Shown here piece after piece: positions 29,617 to 39,974 of a stretch of DNA of 64,000 nt (position 1 is its first letter; every line of letters begins with the position of its first letter). The DNA is from Chitinophagaceae bacterium (GTDB lineage: Bacteria; Bacteroidota; Bacteroidia; Chitinophagales; Chitinophagaceae), in the NCBI GenBank assembly GCA_947452965.1, contig CANGEW010000007.1:1-64000 (forward strand), read 5' to 3'. Both the position numbers and the translations under genes were made by a program. The notes under the pieces were generated by a model that had not been told where the DNA came from, did not search any database, and saw only the letters and a program-made list of their open reading frames with translations.

Positions 29617-29726
29617 AAGCAAAGATGGTTAAACATTCGATTGATTACTGTTTTTCTTCAGCCAATTTTTATGAGAATGGTATTGATCCGTTTGGTATAC
29701 TTACGCATTATTTTCTTTAAATTTTC
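29614..29726 (+). pseudogene. Duplicated 3' fragment of the RAYT gene
   Basis: aaagcaaagatggttaaacattcgattgattactgtttttcttcagcc...cttacgcattattttctttaaattttctttc; near-identical to about 29402-29514. Confidence 0.9.
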
Positions 29727-29734
29727 TTTCTGAA

Positions 29735-29816
29735 GTTCGTGGTTGGTCTTATGTCCATCAGAGATTTCTTTTCTTCGCCTTATGTTGTTGGTGAGAATAC
29801 AAACAACGGCTCAGAG
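29735..29816. repeat. Twin-hairpin REP-like unit 5
   Basis: gtggttggtcttatgtccatcagag...ttcttcgccttatgttgttggtgagaatacaaacaacggctcag. Confidence 0.85.
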
Positions 29817-29883
29817 GCTAAATCTTATCCTGTGAGTATTGCCATACAGATTTAATATTCTTGTTATTCTTTATTTTCTTTCC

Positions 29884-29980
29884 TCTGTTGGTGCTCTTAT
29901 TCCCCTGTTGGTCTTCTGACCAACAGGGATTGTTTTCTTCGCCCTATGTTGTTGGTGAGAATACCAACAACGGCTCAGAG
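29884..29980. repeat. Twin-hairpin REP-like unit 6
   Basis: cccctgttggtcttctgaccaacaggg...ttcttcgccctatgttgttggtgagaataccaacaacggctcag. Confidence 0.9.
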
Positions 29981-30051
29981 GCTAAATTTTATCCTGTGAG
30001 TATTGCCATACAGATTTAATATTCTTGTTATTCTTTATTTTCTTTCCTTTC

Positions 30052-30146
30052 CTCTGTTGGTGCTCTTATTCCCCTGTTGGTCTTTTGACCAACAGGGATT
30101 GTTTTCTTCGCCTTATGTTGTTGGTGAATACACCAACAACGGCTCA
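30052..30146. repeat. Twin-hairpin REP-like unit 7
   Basis: cccctgttggtcttttgaccaacaggg...ttcttcgccttatgttgttggtgaatacaccaacaacggctca. Confidence 0.9.
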
Positions 30147-30147
30147 A

Positions 30148-31053
30148 TTAATCTTTTAATAATCGAACTGAAAAACCATTTCCTTTCAGTCTAGTGTTTT
30201 TTGAAATATTTGTGGTAGAATTATGAATCACTCTAGGCCATGCGTATGATTGATCAACAGGTGTTGAAGTCCAGAATTCACCATATTCTCCAATAACAGT
30301 AAATAAGAGTGTATTGATGTTTCTAAAGCCGCCTGGCAGAGCTGTAAATTGACTTGAATTTGTCGCTCCAATATTTGGAGCTATCCAATATCTTGTACCG
30401 GTATCTTTTAATTTTCCGCCCATTAATGTACTTTGAATGCATTCGTAACATGTAGTGTCAGCAGAATTATCCAAGCACTTTATCATTGAATTCCAATCTG
30501 AATTTGAAGACACATGCCATCCTAATGGAGCCAATCCTCTTGGGTCATTTACTGCATACCAATTATATAATCTGCCATATACCGAACCATAAGTAGCACT
30601 ATCATTATTATACCAGCACCAAGCACCAGTGGTTAGGTTTGCCCATTGAGTGGAGTCTGTTACCTGAGGTATAATATCTCCATTACGATATCTTGATACA
30701 TCTAGGTTTTTTGCAGTCCAAGTTTGATTACAGATTTTTACAGTTGGATAACTATGCCCATCAATGTCAGTTAATAATGTTGTGTCAATAGTTCCACAAA
30801 ATACATTCTGCCATTTTCCTAGTACAAACATTTGTAAACAATTTGAACTTGTGTTAAAAATTTGCAAGCCCGCCGCTGGGTTATTAATAGAATCTCTTTG
30901 AATTGATGTCATTCTGGGAGGTAAAAAACCACTATTGTTGGAAGATACTTCCAACTTTGCAGATGGGTGAGGGGTGTTGGTTCCTATTCCCACATTTTGC
31001 GAAAAGGAGTGAAATGAGCAAAACAATAAAACGACAATGGAGAGGTGTTTCAT
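30148..31053 (-). CDS. Secreted FISUMP (Fibrobacter succinogenes major paralogous) domain protein
   Basis: Signal peptide; NVGIGTNTPHPSAKLEVSS...GFLPPRM; TDIDGHSYPTVKICNQTWTAKNLDVSRYRNGD...YGRLYNWYAV...GWHVSSNSDWNSM...LPGGFRN...FWTSTP...GFSVRLLKD. Confidence 0.88.
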   Translation of the reverse strand: MKHLSIVVLLFCSFHSFSQNVGIGTNTPHPSAKLEVSSNNSGFLPPRMTSIQRDSINNPAAGLQIFNTSSNCLQMFVLGKWQNVFCGTIDTTLLTDIDGHSYPTVKICNQTWTAKNLDVSRYRNGDIIPQVTDSTQWANLTTGAWCWYNNDSATYGSVYGRLYNWYAVNDPRGLAPLGWHVSSNSDWNSMIKCLDNSADTTCYECIQSTLMGGKLKDTGTRYWIAPNIGATNSSQFTALPGGFRNINTLLFTVIGEYGEFWTSTPVDQSYAWPRVIHNSTTNISKNTRLKGNGFSVRLLKD

Positions 31054-31159
31054 TTATGAAAGTTTATTTTTTTCTTATATAAATAGAGTATATCAAATAT
31101 AAATAAAAATATAGTTAATCTTTTAAAAGCTTTGAATGAAAATACTAGCCAAATTCGAA

Positions 31160-31330
31160 TCATTTACTTTTCAAGAATCTTAATTCTTTGGTTTGTTTTG
31201 CAAAAAATGGGAAAAGATCTAACGAATTGGAGCCAATTAATATATTATAAGCTATTTAGATTAGAAGCCATAATCGTTATTAAGTGCAATTGAATATATA
31301 ATCTTTGATATCTTTCGATGCATAAAAATG
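31160..31330 (+). pseudogene. Decayed 5' portion of a second RAYT copy
   Basis: atttacttttcaagaatcttaattctttggtttgttttgcaaaaaatgggaaaa...ttagaagccataa aligns with 28938-29100. Confidence 0.7.
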
Positions 31331-31542
31331 ACATGATGGAAGATTAATATCATTTCACGCTGTAAAAGCTAGGGAGGATTTGATTTTTTGTAATTACCTT
31401 TACGAAGTGAAAAGAAAATTATTTATTAATGACCTTAATTATTCAATCACAACTATGTTACAGATTGGACAATAAATATGCCGAAGAGAATATCTTAGCA
31501 TGAGTTTTAAAAAATAAAAACTTACTGACAAAAAATAATTTC

Positions 31543-32220
31543 ATGATGAATTTGTTCAAATCTAAAGAGTTAAAAAAATTTGAGAAAATGTCATTTGAAT
31601 CTTACTCACAAGATGGAGAAGATATGATCATAAGATCTTTTTATGAAACAAATCCCGATTACAAGGGGTTTTATATTGATATCGGAGCATATCATCCTTT
31701 TAGATTTTCAAATACGATGTTTTTTTATAAGTCAGGCTGGAGAGGAATCAACATTGAACCTTCACCCAACGCAATAGAATTATTTCACAAATACAGGCCT
31801 GAGGATATTAATTTAAATATGGGCATTTCAGATGAAACAAGCAATTTGACTTTTTATTGTTTTAACGAGCCCGCCTTAAATAGTTTTTCTAAACAATTGT
31901 CTTATGAGAGAAATAACAAAAATGGCTACTTTATAAATAATGAAATCTCGGTAGATGTCTTTCCTTTGAGTGATGTTTTAAATAAATATTTAGGTCAAAA
32001 TCAAGCTATAGATTTTATAAATATTGATGTGGAAGGGCTAGACATAAATGTACTAAGATCAAACGATTGGAATAAATATAGCCCAAAATATCTACTTGTT
32101 GAATCCATTTCTGATAATATTGAAAATATTTTACAGGAAGAAATATATAAGTTTTTGAAAGAGAAGAACTATCAATTAATTTCAAAAACACTAAGAACGC
32201 TTATTTTTAAGAAACAATAA
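31543..32220 (+). CDS. FkbM family methyltransferase
   Basis: SYSQDGEDMIIRSFY...GFYIDIGAYHPFRFSNTMFFYKSGWRGINIEPSP...DFINIDVEGLDINVLRSNDW. Confidence 0.9.
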   Translation: MMNLFKSKELKKFEKMSFESYSQDGEDMIIRSFYETNPDYKGFYIDIGAYHPFRFSNTMFFYKSGWRGINIEPSPNAIELFHKYRPEDINLNMGISDETSNLTFYCFNEPALNSFSKQLSYERNNKNGYFINNEISVDVFPLSDVLNKYLGQNQAIDFINIDVEGLDINVLRSNDWNKYSPKYLLVESISDNIENILQEEIYKFLKEKNYQLISKTLRTLIFKKQ

Positions 32221-32307
32221 AAATATCTTTTTCGTTAATCTTATTATTATAAGTTTCTCTATTTTTCTTTCTATTTGCACTCTTCATTTTTCGTGCTTCA
32301 TTGTTTA

Positions 32308-32345
32308 CTTGCCACTGTTGATCTTATGACTAACAGGATTGACTT
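32308..32345. repeat. Degenerate REP-like hairpin remnant
   Basis: ctgttgatcttatgactaacag resembles hairpin 1 of the array. Confidence 0.55.
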
Positions 32346-32412
32346 TTTACTGACACGCATCATTTTTTCTAATTGCTCCTTTACATAACTTACCATTATT
32401 AATAATGTTATC

Positions 32413-32862
32413 ATGAGCTTTCAACATCAGTTAACTATTTTTCACCATAATTTTTGCTCTAAATGGTTGGTTATTTTTAGAGTGGCTTTGGGCTTGTCAT
32501 TATTTGTAAAAGGAATTCAATTTGTTCAGAATAATGCTATTATTTCAGAAGTTTTTCACGAATCCATTTTGTTGCAAAAATACTATTGGCTACAAACCCT
32601 TATCCCTTGGTTTCATATGTTGGGCGGTGTTTTCATAATTTTAGGTCTTTGGACAAGATGGGGCGTGGTTATTCAAATTCCTATTCTAATAGGGGCCATC
32701 CTCTTTACTCATTCAAAAACAGGAGTGTATGCCGGACAAACCAATTGGTTATTTTCGGTTATTGTTTTATTTTTTCTATTTCTGTTTTTGTTAGAAGGAG
32801 GTGGCCCCATGTCTTGGGATAACCGCATAAAAAAAGCAAAAAGAAAAGAGAGAACTACATAA
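32413..32862 (+). CDS. DoxX-like membrane protein
   Basis: Four TM segments; LGLSLFVKGIQFVQNN...WFHMLGGVFIILGLWTRWGVVIQIPILIGAILF. Confidence 0.75.
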   Translation: MSFQHQLTIFHHNFCSKWLVIFRVALGLSLFVKGIQFVQNNAIISEVFHESILLQKYYWLQTLIPWFHMLGGVFIILGLWTRWGVVIQIPILIGAILFTHSKTGVYAGQTNWLFSVIVLFFLFLFLLEGGGPMSWDNRIKKAKRKERTT

Positions 32863-32893
32863 CATATATTAAGGGGCTGTTTTTTATTTCCCT

Positions 32894-32901
32894 TATATTT
32901 G
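32894..32901 (+). promoter_or_regulatory. Bacteroidota -7 element upstream of prfB
   Basis: TATATTTG ending 4 nt before the prfB ATG. Confidence 0.6.
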
Positions 32902-32905
32902 CAAT

Positions 32906-33998
32906 ATGACAATTGAGCAATTAAAAGTTATGAGAGACCGTGTGTTGGTTTTGAGGAGGTTTCTTTGACGTCGCTAACAGAGAAGCGAAAATCAACAACG
33001 ATAAACAACTTACATTAAGTCCTGGTTTTTGGGACGATAATTCCCGCGCTACTGCCATTCTAAAAGAAATTAAGGTAAATGAATACTGGGTAAAAATGTT
33101 TCATGACGTGGCTACATTTGTAGAGGATTTTGCTGTGTTATTTGATTTTTGGAAAGAAGGCGAAACTTCCGAAGAGGAAGTGAAAGAAGCTTTCAATCAG
33201 GCAAATTCTGCAATAGAAGAAGCTGAGTTTAAGAGCACACTCAATGATCCAACAGATGCCTTGCCTGCAGTTATGCAAATTAATAGTGGTGCTGGAGGAA
33301 CTGAGAGTCAGGATTGGGCAGAAATGCTGGCACGCATGTATCGTATGTACGGCGAAAAGCAAGGGTGGTCTGTATCCGAACTGGATTGGCAATGGGGTGA
33401 TGGTGCTGGTATTAAAACATGTACTTTTCAATTTGATGGTCCGTTTGCATATGGCTTTTTAAAAGCAGAGAGTGGAGTTCACCGCTTGGTAAGAATTTCA
33501 CCATTTGACAGTAATGCCAGAAGGCATACCTCTTTTGCAAGCATCTACGTATATCCGTTAATCGACGATAGTATTGAAATAGAGGTAAACCCAGCTGATG
33601 TAGAATGGGCCTTTTTTAGAAGTGGAGGTAGTGGTGGACAAAACGTAAATAAAGTAGAAACAGCCGTACGACTAACGCATAAGCCTAGTGGTATTATTAT
33701 TGAATGTCAACAGGCCAGAACACAGGGCGAAAACAGAGAGAAGGCAATGTCGATGTTGAAGAGTAGATTGTATGAGGAAGAAATGCGTAAAAGACAAGAA
33801 GCTATTGATTCTAAAAATGCTACAAAAAAGAAAATAGAGTGGGGGTCACAAATAAGATCTTATGTATTTCATCCATACAAAATGATTAAGGATCACAGAA
33901 CAGATTATGAAGTTGGAAATGTGGGGCCGGTAATGGATGGAGAAATTGATGGATTCATCAAAGCCTATTTGATGAGTGAAAAAGAAAGTGAATCTTAA
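32906..33998 (+). CDS. prfB: Peptide chain release factor 2 with programmed +1 frameshift, join(32906..32965,32967..33998)
   Basis: ATG aca att ... agg agg ttt CTT TGA C; +1 frame continues [25 protein letters not shown]; later [24 protein letters not shown] (GGQ). Confidence 0.95.
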
Positions 33999-34678
33999 TG
34001 ATGATAAGATCGTTCACCAAATAATAAACTACCTATTCTTACCATATTGCTACCGCATGCTATTGCTAAAGGATAATCGCCGCTCATACCCATACTTAGT
34101 ACTCTAAAAGAATCATTTTTTATTTGTTCATTAATACTTGTATGTAATTGTTTTAAGAAATTGAATTCAGATTGTATGGTTTCTTTATTATCCGTAAAAC
34201 TGGCCATACCCATTAATCCAACTATATTAACAAAATCAAGTGTGATAGTTTTTTCAATAAAATATTTTTGAATAATTTGAAATAATTCATCTTCATTTAA
34301 ACCAAACTTCGTCTCTTCTTTGGCGATATGAATTTGTAGTAAGCAGTTGATTCTTTTGTTGAGTTTTTTCCCTTGTTTATTGATTTCCAATAATAGTTTT
34401 TCGCTATCTACTCCATGTATAAGATAAACAAAAGGAGCAATGTATTTTACTTTATTGGTTTGAAGATGACCAATAAAATGCCAACGGATATCTGTAGGAA
34501 GTTGAATTTGTTTGTCTGCTAATTCCTGCACATAGTTCTCACCAAAATCTCTCACCCCAATATTATAGGCCTGTTGAATGTCTTCCACAGGTTTAGTTTT
34601 GGATACGGCTACTAAAGCCGTGTTGGTGGCAGCTAATTCTTGTGAAATGTTATTATAGGCCTCAATTAAAAAAGACAT
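33995..34678 (-). CDS. YggS family PLP-binding protein
   Basis: [32 protein letters not shown]...[13 protein letters not shown]...[28 protein letters not shown]. Confidence 0.93.
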   Translation of the reverse strand: MSFLIEAYNNISQELAATNTALVAVSKTKPVEDIQQAYNIGVRDFGENYVQELADKQIQLPTDIRWHFIGHLQTNKVKYIAPFVYLIHGVDSEKLLLEINKQGKKLNKRINCLLQIHIAKEETKFGLNEDELFQIIQKYFIEKTITLDFVNIVGLMGMASFTDNKETIQSEFNFLKQLHTSINEQIKNDSFRVLSMGMSGDYPLAIACGSNMVRIGSLLFGERSYHH

Positions 34679-34700
34679 GAATCAAAGATACGACCAATAA

Positions 34701-35876
34701 TTACTTTAGAATAGATCTACTGATTACAATTCTTTGAACCTCGCTAGTGCCTTCATAAATCTGAGTGATTTTTGCATCTCGCATGAGACGCTCTACATGG
34801 TATTCTTTTACGAAACCGTAGCCTCCGTGTATTTGAACGGCTTCAGTGGCAGTCCACATAGCAGTTTCACTACTGAATACTTTAGCGATAGAGCTGCTTA
34901 AGGTATAGTCAATGTGATTGTCTTTTTCCCAGGCGGCTTTCAAGCAGAGTAATCTTGCCGATTCAATTTTGGTAGCCATATCGGCTAGTTTAAATTGAAT
35001 AATTTGATGGTTCATGATTTCGGTTCCAAAGGCTTTTCTTTGTTTGCTGTAGGCTAAGGATAATTCGTATGCTCCACTTGCAATTCCTAGTGCTTGTGCT
35101 GCGATGCCGATTCTGCCACCTGCTAAAGTTCTCATAGCAAATTTGAACCCAAAACCATCTTCGCCGATTCTATTTTCTTTTGGAACTTTTACATCATTAA
35201 ATAAAATGCTATGTGTATCGCTTCCGCGAATTCCAAGTTTATTTTCTTTGGCACCCACTATAACTCCGGGCCAGTTTTTTTCAACGATAAAAGCATTAAT
35301 ACCTTTGGCTCCTTTTGAGGGGTCGGTTTGTGCAATGACTAAATAGACACTGGCACTATTTCCATTAGTAATCCAATTTTTCGTTCCGTTTAATAGGTAG
35401 TAATCACCTTTGTCTTCGGCAGTTGTTTTTTGAGAAGTGGCGTCGCTTCCTGCTTCGGGTTCACTTAATAAAAAAGCGCCAATGTATAGTTCATTATCTT
35501 TTTTACCCTGTGCGAGAGGGGTTAAGTATTTTTGTTTTTGTTCTTCATTTCCGTATTCTTGTAATCCATAACAAACCAAACTATTGTTTACACTCATACA
35601 AACACTTACGCTTGCATCCACTTTACTGATTTCTTCCATTGCCAATACATAGCTAATTGTATCCATGCCACTGCCGCCATATTCTGGCTTTACCATCATG
35701 CCCATAAAGCCTAAGTCGGCTAATTTTTCAATTTGTTCTTTGGGGAATTTTTGATGTTCATCTCTTTCTATGACTCCAGGGAGGCATTCGTTTTGAGCAA
35801 AATCTCTGGCGGCTTGTTGAATCATCAAATGTTCTTCAGAAAGCTGGAAATTCATATGTGTTTTTATTTCACACAA
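34701..35876 (-). CDS. Acyl-CoA dehydrogenase
   Basis: AFLLSEPEAGSDATSQKTTAEDKG, GKNWITNG-like, QIHGGYGFVKEYHVERLMRDAKITQIYEGTSEVQRIVI. Confidence 0.95.
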   Translation of the reverse strand: MCEIKTHMNFQLSEEHLMIQQAARDFAQNECLPGVIERDEHQKFPKEQIEKLADLGFMGMMVKPEYGGSGMDTISYVLAMEEISKVDASVSVCMSVNNSLVCYGLQEYGNEEQKQKYLTPLAQGKKDNELYIGAFLLSEPEAGSDATSQKTTAEDKGDYYLLNGTKNWITNGNSASVYLVIAQTDPSKGAKGINAFIVEKNWPGVIVGAKENKLGIRGSDTHSILFNDVKVPKENRIGEDGFGFKFAMRTLAGGRIGIAAQALGIASGAYELSLAYSKQRKAFGTEIMNHQIIQFKLADMATKIESARLLCLKAAWEKDNHIDYTLSSSIAKVFSSETAMWTATEAVQIHGGYGFVKEYHVERLMRDAKITQIYEGTSEVQRIVISRSILK

Positions 35877-36013
35877 AAATAAGGCTTAGTAAACAAGAAT
35901 AATCTGATAAAATGGTCGATTTTAGAGATTGTTTTTTATCTTGTATATATGTTTACAAATCAAAGTATTCATTGAATATTTGATTGATTTTTTAATCTTT
36001 TCAATTAATAATT

Positions 36014-37000
36014 TTGAATACAGCTGCTCAAAATTTTAAAATTCAAAAATATGTTGCAATCGTTTCGATTGTTCTCTTTTTGGTTAAATTGGCTGCATGG
36101 TATCAAACCCATTCTGTTGCAATTCTTACGGATGCTTTAGAAAGTATTGTAAATATCATTGCCAGTGTAATTGGGTTGTACAGTTTGCATGTGTCTGCTA
36201 AGCCTAAGGATACGGATCATCCATATGGACATGGAAAAATTGAATTCATATCTGCCGCATTGGAAGGTATTTTAATTGGAATCGCTGGGTTTCTCATCAT
36301 ACAAGAGGCAATCATTAATTTATATCACCCACATACTATTCATCAATTAAATATTGGAATTATTTTAATTGTATCAACTGCTGTAATCAATTATGTGTTG
36401 GGGGTAACTTGTATCAAAGTAGGAAATTCTAACAATTCGTTGGCATTGATTTCGAGTGGTAATCATTTAAAAGCCGATACCTATACTACTTCAGGGATAA
36501 TTTTGGGCTTAGTTCTTTTGTATTTTACAAATATCATTTGGATTGATAGTGTAGTGGCTATTTTATTTGCGTTTATTATATTGTACACTGGCTATAAAAT
36601 AATAAAGTCCTCAATAGCTGGAATGATGGATGAAGCTGATGAAGCCTTATTGCAAAAAATGGTAGTATTGTTAAATCAGCATCGAACGTCTAATTGGATT
36701 GATTTACATAATTTACGAATTATCAAATACGGCGCTACGATTCATCTTGATTGTCATTTGACGGTTCCTTGGTATTTCAACGTTCATGAAGCTCATAAAG
36801 AAATTGACCACTTGTCTAATTTAATTAGAAATAATTTTGGTCAATCTGTAGAATTATTCGTTCATACCGATGGGTGTTTAGATTTTTCTTGTGCGATTTG
36901 TAATGTAGAAAGTTGCTCTGTTAGAAAAAACGATTTTGTCAAGAAAGTTGTTTGGACGATGGACAACATTTCTTTGGACAGAAAACATCAATTACACTAA
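36014..37000 (+). CDS. Cation diffusion facilitator family transporter
   Basis: VAILTDALESIVNIIASVIGLYSLHVSAKPKDTDHPYGHGKIEFISAALEG. Confidence 0.93.
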   Translation: MNTAAQNFKIQKYVAIVSIVLFLVKLAAWYQTHSVAILTDALESIVNIIASVIGLYSLHVSAKPKDTDHPYGHGKIEFISAALEGILIGIAGFLIIQEAIINLYHPHTIHQLNIGIILIVSTAVINYVLGVTCIKVGNSNNSLALISSGNHLKADTYTTSGIILGLVLLYFTNIIWIDSVVAILFAFIILYTGYKIIKSSIAGMMDEADEALLQKMVVLLNQHRTSNWIDLHNLRIIKYGATIHLDCHLTVPWYFNVHEAHKEIDHLSNLIRNNFGQSVELFVHTDGCLDFSCAICNVESCSVRKNDFVKKVVWTMDNISLDRKHQLH

Positions 37001-37003
37001 TTT

Positions 37004-37711
37004 TTAATGTTCAAATAGTCTGGCAACACCAAAGGCAGCTGCTGCAGCGGCAGCACCGATTAACATTACCCTAATGGCGCCAAGCCATGGATTGATGCCC
37101 GTAATTTTACTTTTAAAATATCCAAACACAAATAGACAAACCAGTGTAGCTACGATTGAATATTCTAATGCTTGCAATGAGTTGTCAATGAAAAAATAAG
37201 GGCTCAATGGTATGATGCCTCCTGCAATATATGAAAGTCCGATGTTTAACGCGCTGTTAGTGGCTCTTTTTGGATCGGGTTTTTCTAATCCTAATTCATA
37301 TTTCATCATAAAATCTACCCATCTGTCTTTATCTTGAGAAATTTCATCCGTTGCTTTGTTTTGTATTTCTTCACTCAAGCCAATATTTGCAAAAAATTCT
37401 TTCGTTTCAGCAATTTCTCTGTCTCGCAAATTTTCAACTTCGTGGTATTCTCTTTTTACCTCACTGTTGTAGTGATCTTGTTCCGTTTTTCCCGCTAGAT
37501 AACCTCCTAATCCCATAGCAATACTGCCTGCAGCAATTTCTGCAATTCCTGCAATCACAATGATATGACTACTCGCAACCGCTCCACTTAGTCCTGCCGC
37601 CAGTGCAAATGGTACGGTGAGTCCGTCGCTCATACCAATCACAACGTCGCGTAATAAGTCTGAACTTTTTAAATGCTCTTCTGTATGATCATGATGTAAA
37701 TGAGTATCCAT
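37004..37711 (-). CDS. VIT1/CCC1 family iron/manganese transporter
   Basis: LRDVVIGMSDGLTVPFALAAGLSGAV...IAEIAAGSIAMGLGGYLAGKTEQDHY. Confidence 0.93.
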   Translation of the reverse strand: MDTHLHHDHTEEHLKSSDLLRDVVIGMSDGLTVPFALAAGLSGAVASSHIIVIAGIAEIAAGSIAMGLGGYLAGKTEQDHYNSEVKREYHEVENLRDREIAETKEFFANIGLSEEIQNKATDEISQDKDRWVDFMMKYELGLEKPDPKRATNSALNIGLSYIAGGIIPLSPYFFIDNSLQALEYSIVATLVCLFVFGYFKSKITGINPWLGAIRVMLIGAAAAAAAFGVARLFEH

Positions 37712-37714
37712 ATT

Positions 37715-38953
37715 CTATGAATTTAAAATTGATAAACTTTTTTTTATGATTTCGATGGCTTCTAAAATTTCATTTTCGGTGATGATTAGGGGTGGAGCAA
37801 ATCTGATTTTATCACCATGAGTGGGCTTGGCTAGTAGTCCATTTTCTTTCAATGCTAAACAAAAGTCCCAGGATGCATCGGGATTTGAGTGTTTGATAAC
37901 GATAGCATTTAATAATCCTTTTCCTCTGATAATATCAATATGTTGAGAATTGATTTTTTGTAATTCATCTCTAAAAAGCTGTCCCATTTTTTCGGCGTTT
38001 TCGGCCATTTTTTCAGACTTCAAGACTTCAAGTGCAGCCATAGCTACCTTACAAGCTAAAGGATTTCCTCCATAAGTACTTCCATGTTCTCCAGGTTTAA
38101 TGGTAAGCATGATTTCATCATTGCACAACACCGCACTAATGGGTAAAGTGCCTCCACTTAAAGCTTTACCTAAAATTAAAATATCAGGTTTTACATTTTC
38201 ATGGTCACATGCCAGCATTTTCCCAGTTCTGGCTAAGCCTGTTTGAATTTCATCCGCAATCATCAATACATTGTATTTTGTACAAAGCTTTCGGACATTT
38301 GCGATATAACCTTCATCTGGCACTACTACACCTGCCTCACCTTGAATAGGTTCAAACATAAAGGCAGCAACCTGTTTGTTTTGGAATACGGTTTCTAATG
38401 CTTCTATATTGTTGTAAGGTACTAATTCAAATCCAGGCATATAGGGACCAAAATTTTTATAACTGCTTGGATCCGTAGAGGAAGATATGGCAGCCATGGT
38501 TCTACCCCAAAAATTTCCTTCTGCAAAAACGATAATGGCTTTATTTTCTTCAATTCCTTTTACAGTGTAGCCCCATCTTCTGGCAAGTTTAATGGCAGTT
38601 TCGCCACCTTCAACTCCGGTATTCATGGGTAATACTTTATCGTAACCAAAGTATTGTGTAATATATTGTTCATATTCTCCCAATAGATTGTTATAAAAGG
38701 CTCTGGAGGTCAACGTTAATATGCTTGCTTGTGATTGTAGGGCTTCTATAATAGTAGGGTGACAATGCCCTTGGTTTACGGCCGAGTAGCCACTTAAAAA
38801 GTCGAAATATTTTTTATCATCAACATCCCAAACATGAACTCCTTTAGCTTTTTTTAATACTACCGGTAAAGGGTGATAGTTGTGAGCGCCATATTTTTCT
38901 TCTAAGTCAAGATAATGCTGAGTTGCTGCGGATACTATTAGTTTAGAATGCAT
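37715..38953 (-). CDS. rocD: Ornithine--oxo-acid transaminase
   Basis: [79 protein letters not shown]. Confidence 0.95.
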   Translation of the reverse strand: MHSKLIVSAATQHYLDLEEKYGAHNYHPLPVVLKKAKGVHVWDVDDKKYFDFLSGYSAVNQGHCHPTIIEALQSQASILTLTSRAFYNNLLGEYEQYITQYFGYDKVLPMNTGVEGGETAIKLARRWGYTVKGIEENKAIIVFAEGNFWGRTMAAISSSTDPSSYKNFGPYMPGFELVPYNNIEALETVFQNKQVAAFMFEPIQGEAGVVVPDEGYIANVRKLCTKYNVLMIADEIQTGLARTGKMLACDHENVKPDILILGKALSGGTLPISAVLCNDEIMLTIKPGEHGSTYGGNPLACKVAMAALEVLKSEKMAENAEKMGQLFRDELQKINSQHIDIIRGKGLLNAIVIKHSNPDASWDFCLALKENGLLAKPTHGDKIRFAPPLIITENEILEAIEIIKKSLSILNS

Positions 38954-39120
38954 AATGTTACTTTTTTATAAAACAATCTTTTTCAAAAACTGGATGACGT
39001 GGGGTCAATAGATCATACTTATTATGATAAAGAAAAGGGCGTTAATGATTGAGTAAATCAAGATTGCTTTTGAGAAAGTATACTATCGTAGTGAATGTTT
39101 TGATAGTCAAATATAGAAAC

Positions 39121-39939
39121 TTACACCCATTTGTGGAAATAGGATTTAGGAAAAGTGTTTGTAATTGAGATTTCATTTTCAAATATTCCGAAAACAGTAC
39201 TTCCAGTTCCACTCATAGAAGCATAGATAGCTCCATTTTCATATAACAGGTCTTTAATTTTTTTGATTTCAGGGTATGCTAAAAAAACGGGTGTTTCAAA
39301 GTCATTAAAAATATTTTTTTTCCATTCTGAAATGGGCTGCATGATAGATTGTTTCAAATGTTGACTTGTAAAAGAAGATAGTTGTTGAAAGGCCCAACCT
39401 GTATTAATATGAATATTGGGGTTTACGATGAATATCTTATAAGATGATAATGGAAGAGAAATAGGAGTTAATTTTTCTCCTTTACCACTTGCAAAACATG
39501 CTTGATTGTAAATAAAAAATGGACAATCGCTCCCAAGTTCCAGAGCATACAAGAGAAGTTGTTCTTTTTTTATTTGTAAATCAAATACTTGATCTAATAA
39601 TGTTAACATGTGGGCCCCATCTGATGAGCCGCCGCCTAATCCTGCTCCAATCGGTATTACTTTGTGTAAAAATAATTGAATGGGTCCTATTTGCGGATAA
39701 TCTTTTTTTAATAAATAATAAGCTTTATAACATAGGTTATTTGAAGGGTCTCCATCAACATTGATACCTGAAGTAGAAAATAATACAGGCTTTGTTTCAT
39801 TTTCTGTTGCATGAACAACTTCTAAACAATCTTTTATGTTAATGGGGTAAAAAACAGTTTCTAAATCATGGTATCCATCTGTTCTCTTATGAGTGATGTT
39901 AAGTCCAATGTTGATTTTCGCGTTTGGAAAAATTACCAT
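39121..39939 (-). CDS. ispE: 4-diphosphocytidyl-2-C-methyl-D-erythritol kinase
   Basis: PNAKINIGLNITHKRTDGYHDLETVFYPI; IPIGAGLGGGSSDGAHML; ASMSGTGSTVFGIF. Confidence 0.95.
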   Translation of the reverse strand: MVIFPNAKINIGLNITHKRTDGYHDLETVFYPINIKDCLEVVHATENETKPVLFSTSGINVDGDPSNNLCYKAYYLLKKDYPQIGPIQLFLHKVIPIGAGLGGGSSDGAHMLTLLDQVFDLQIKKEQLLLYALELGSDCPFFIYNQACFASGKGEKLTPISLPLSSYKIFIVNPNIHINTGWAFQQLSSFTSQHLKQSIMQPISEWKKNIFNDFETPVFLAYPEIKKIKDLLYENGAIYASMSGTGSTVFGIFENEISITNTFPKSYFHKWV

Positions 39940-39974
39940 AGAATGGTGTTAAATGGAGTAGGAACTAAGAGGGA

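Noticed and set aside
28541-30147. CRISPR array
   Set aside because: Repeats are about 80-95 bp twin hairpins with similar rather than unique spacers, and no cas genes are present; the RAYT/REP interpretation fits better.
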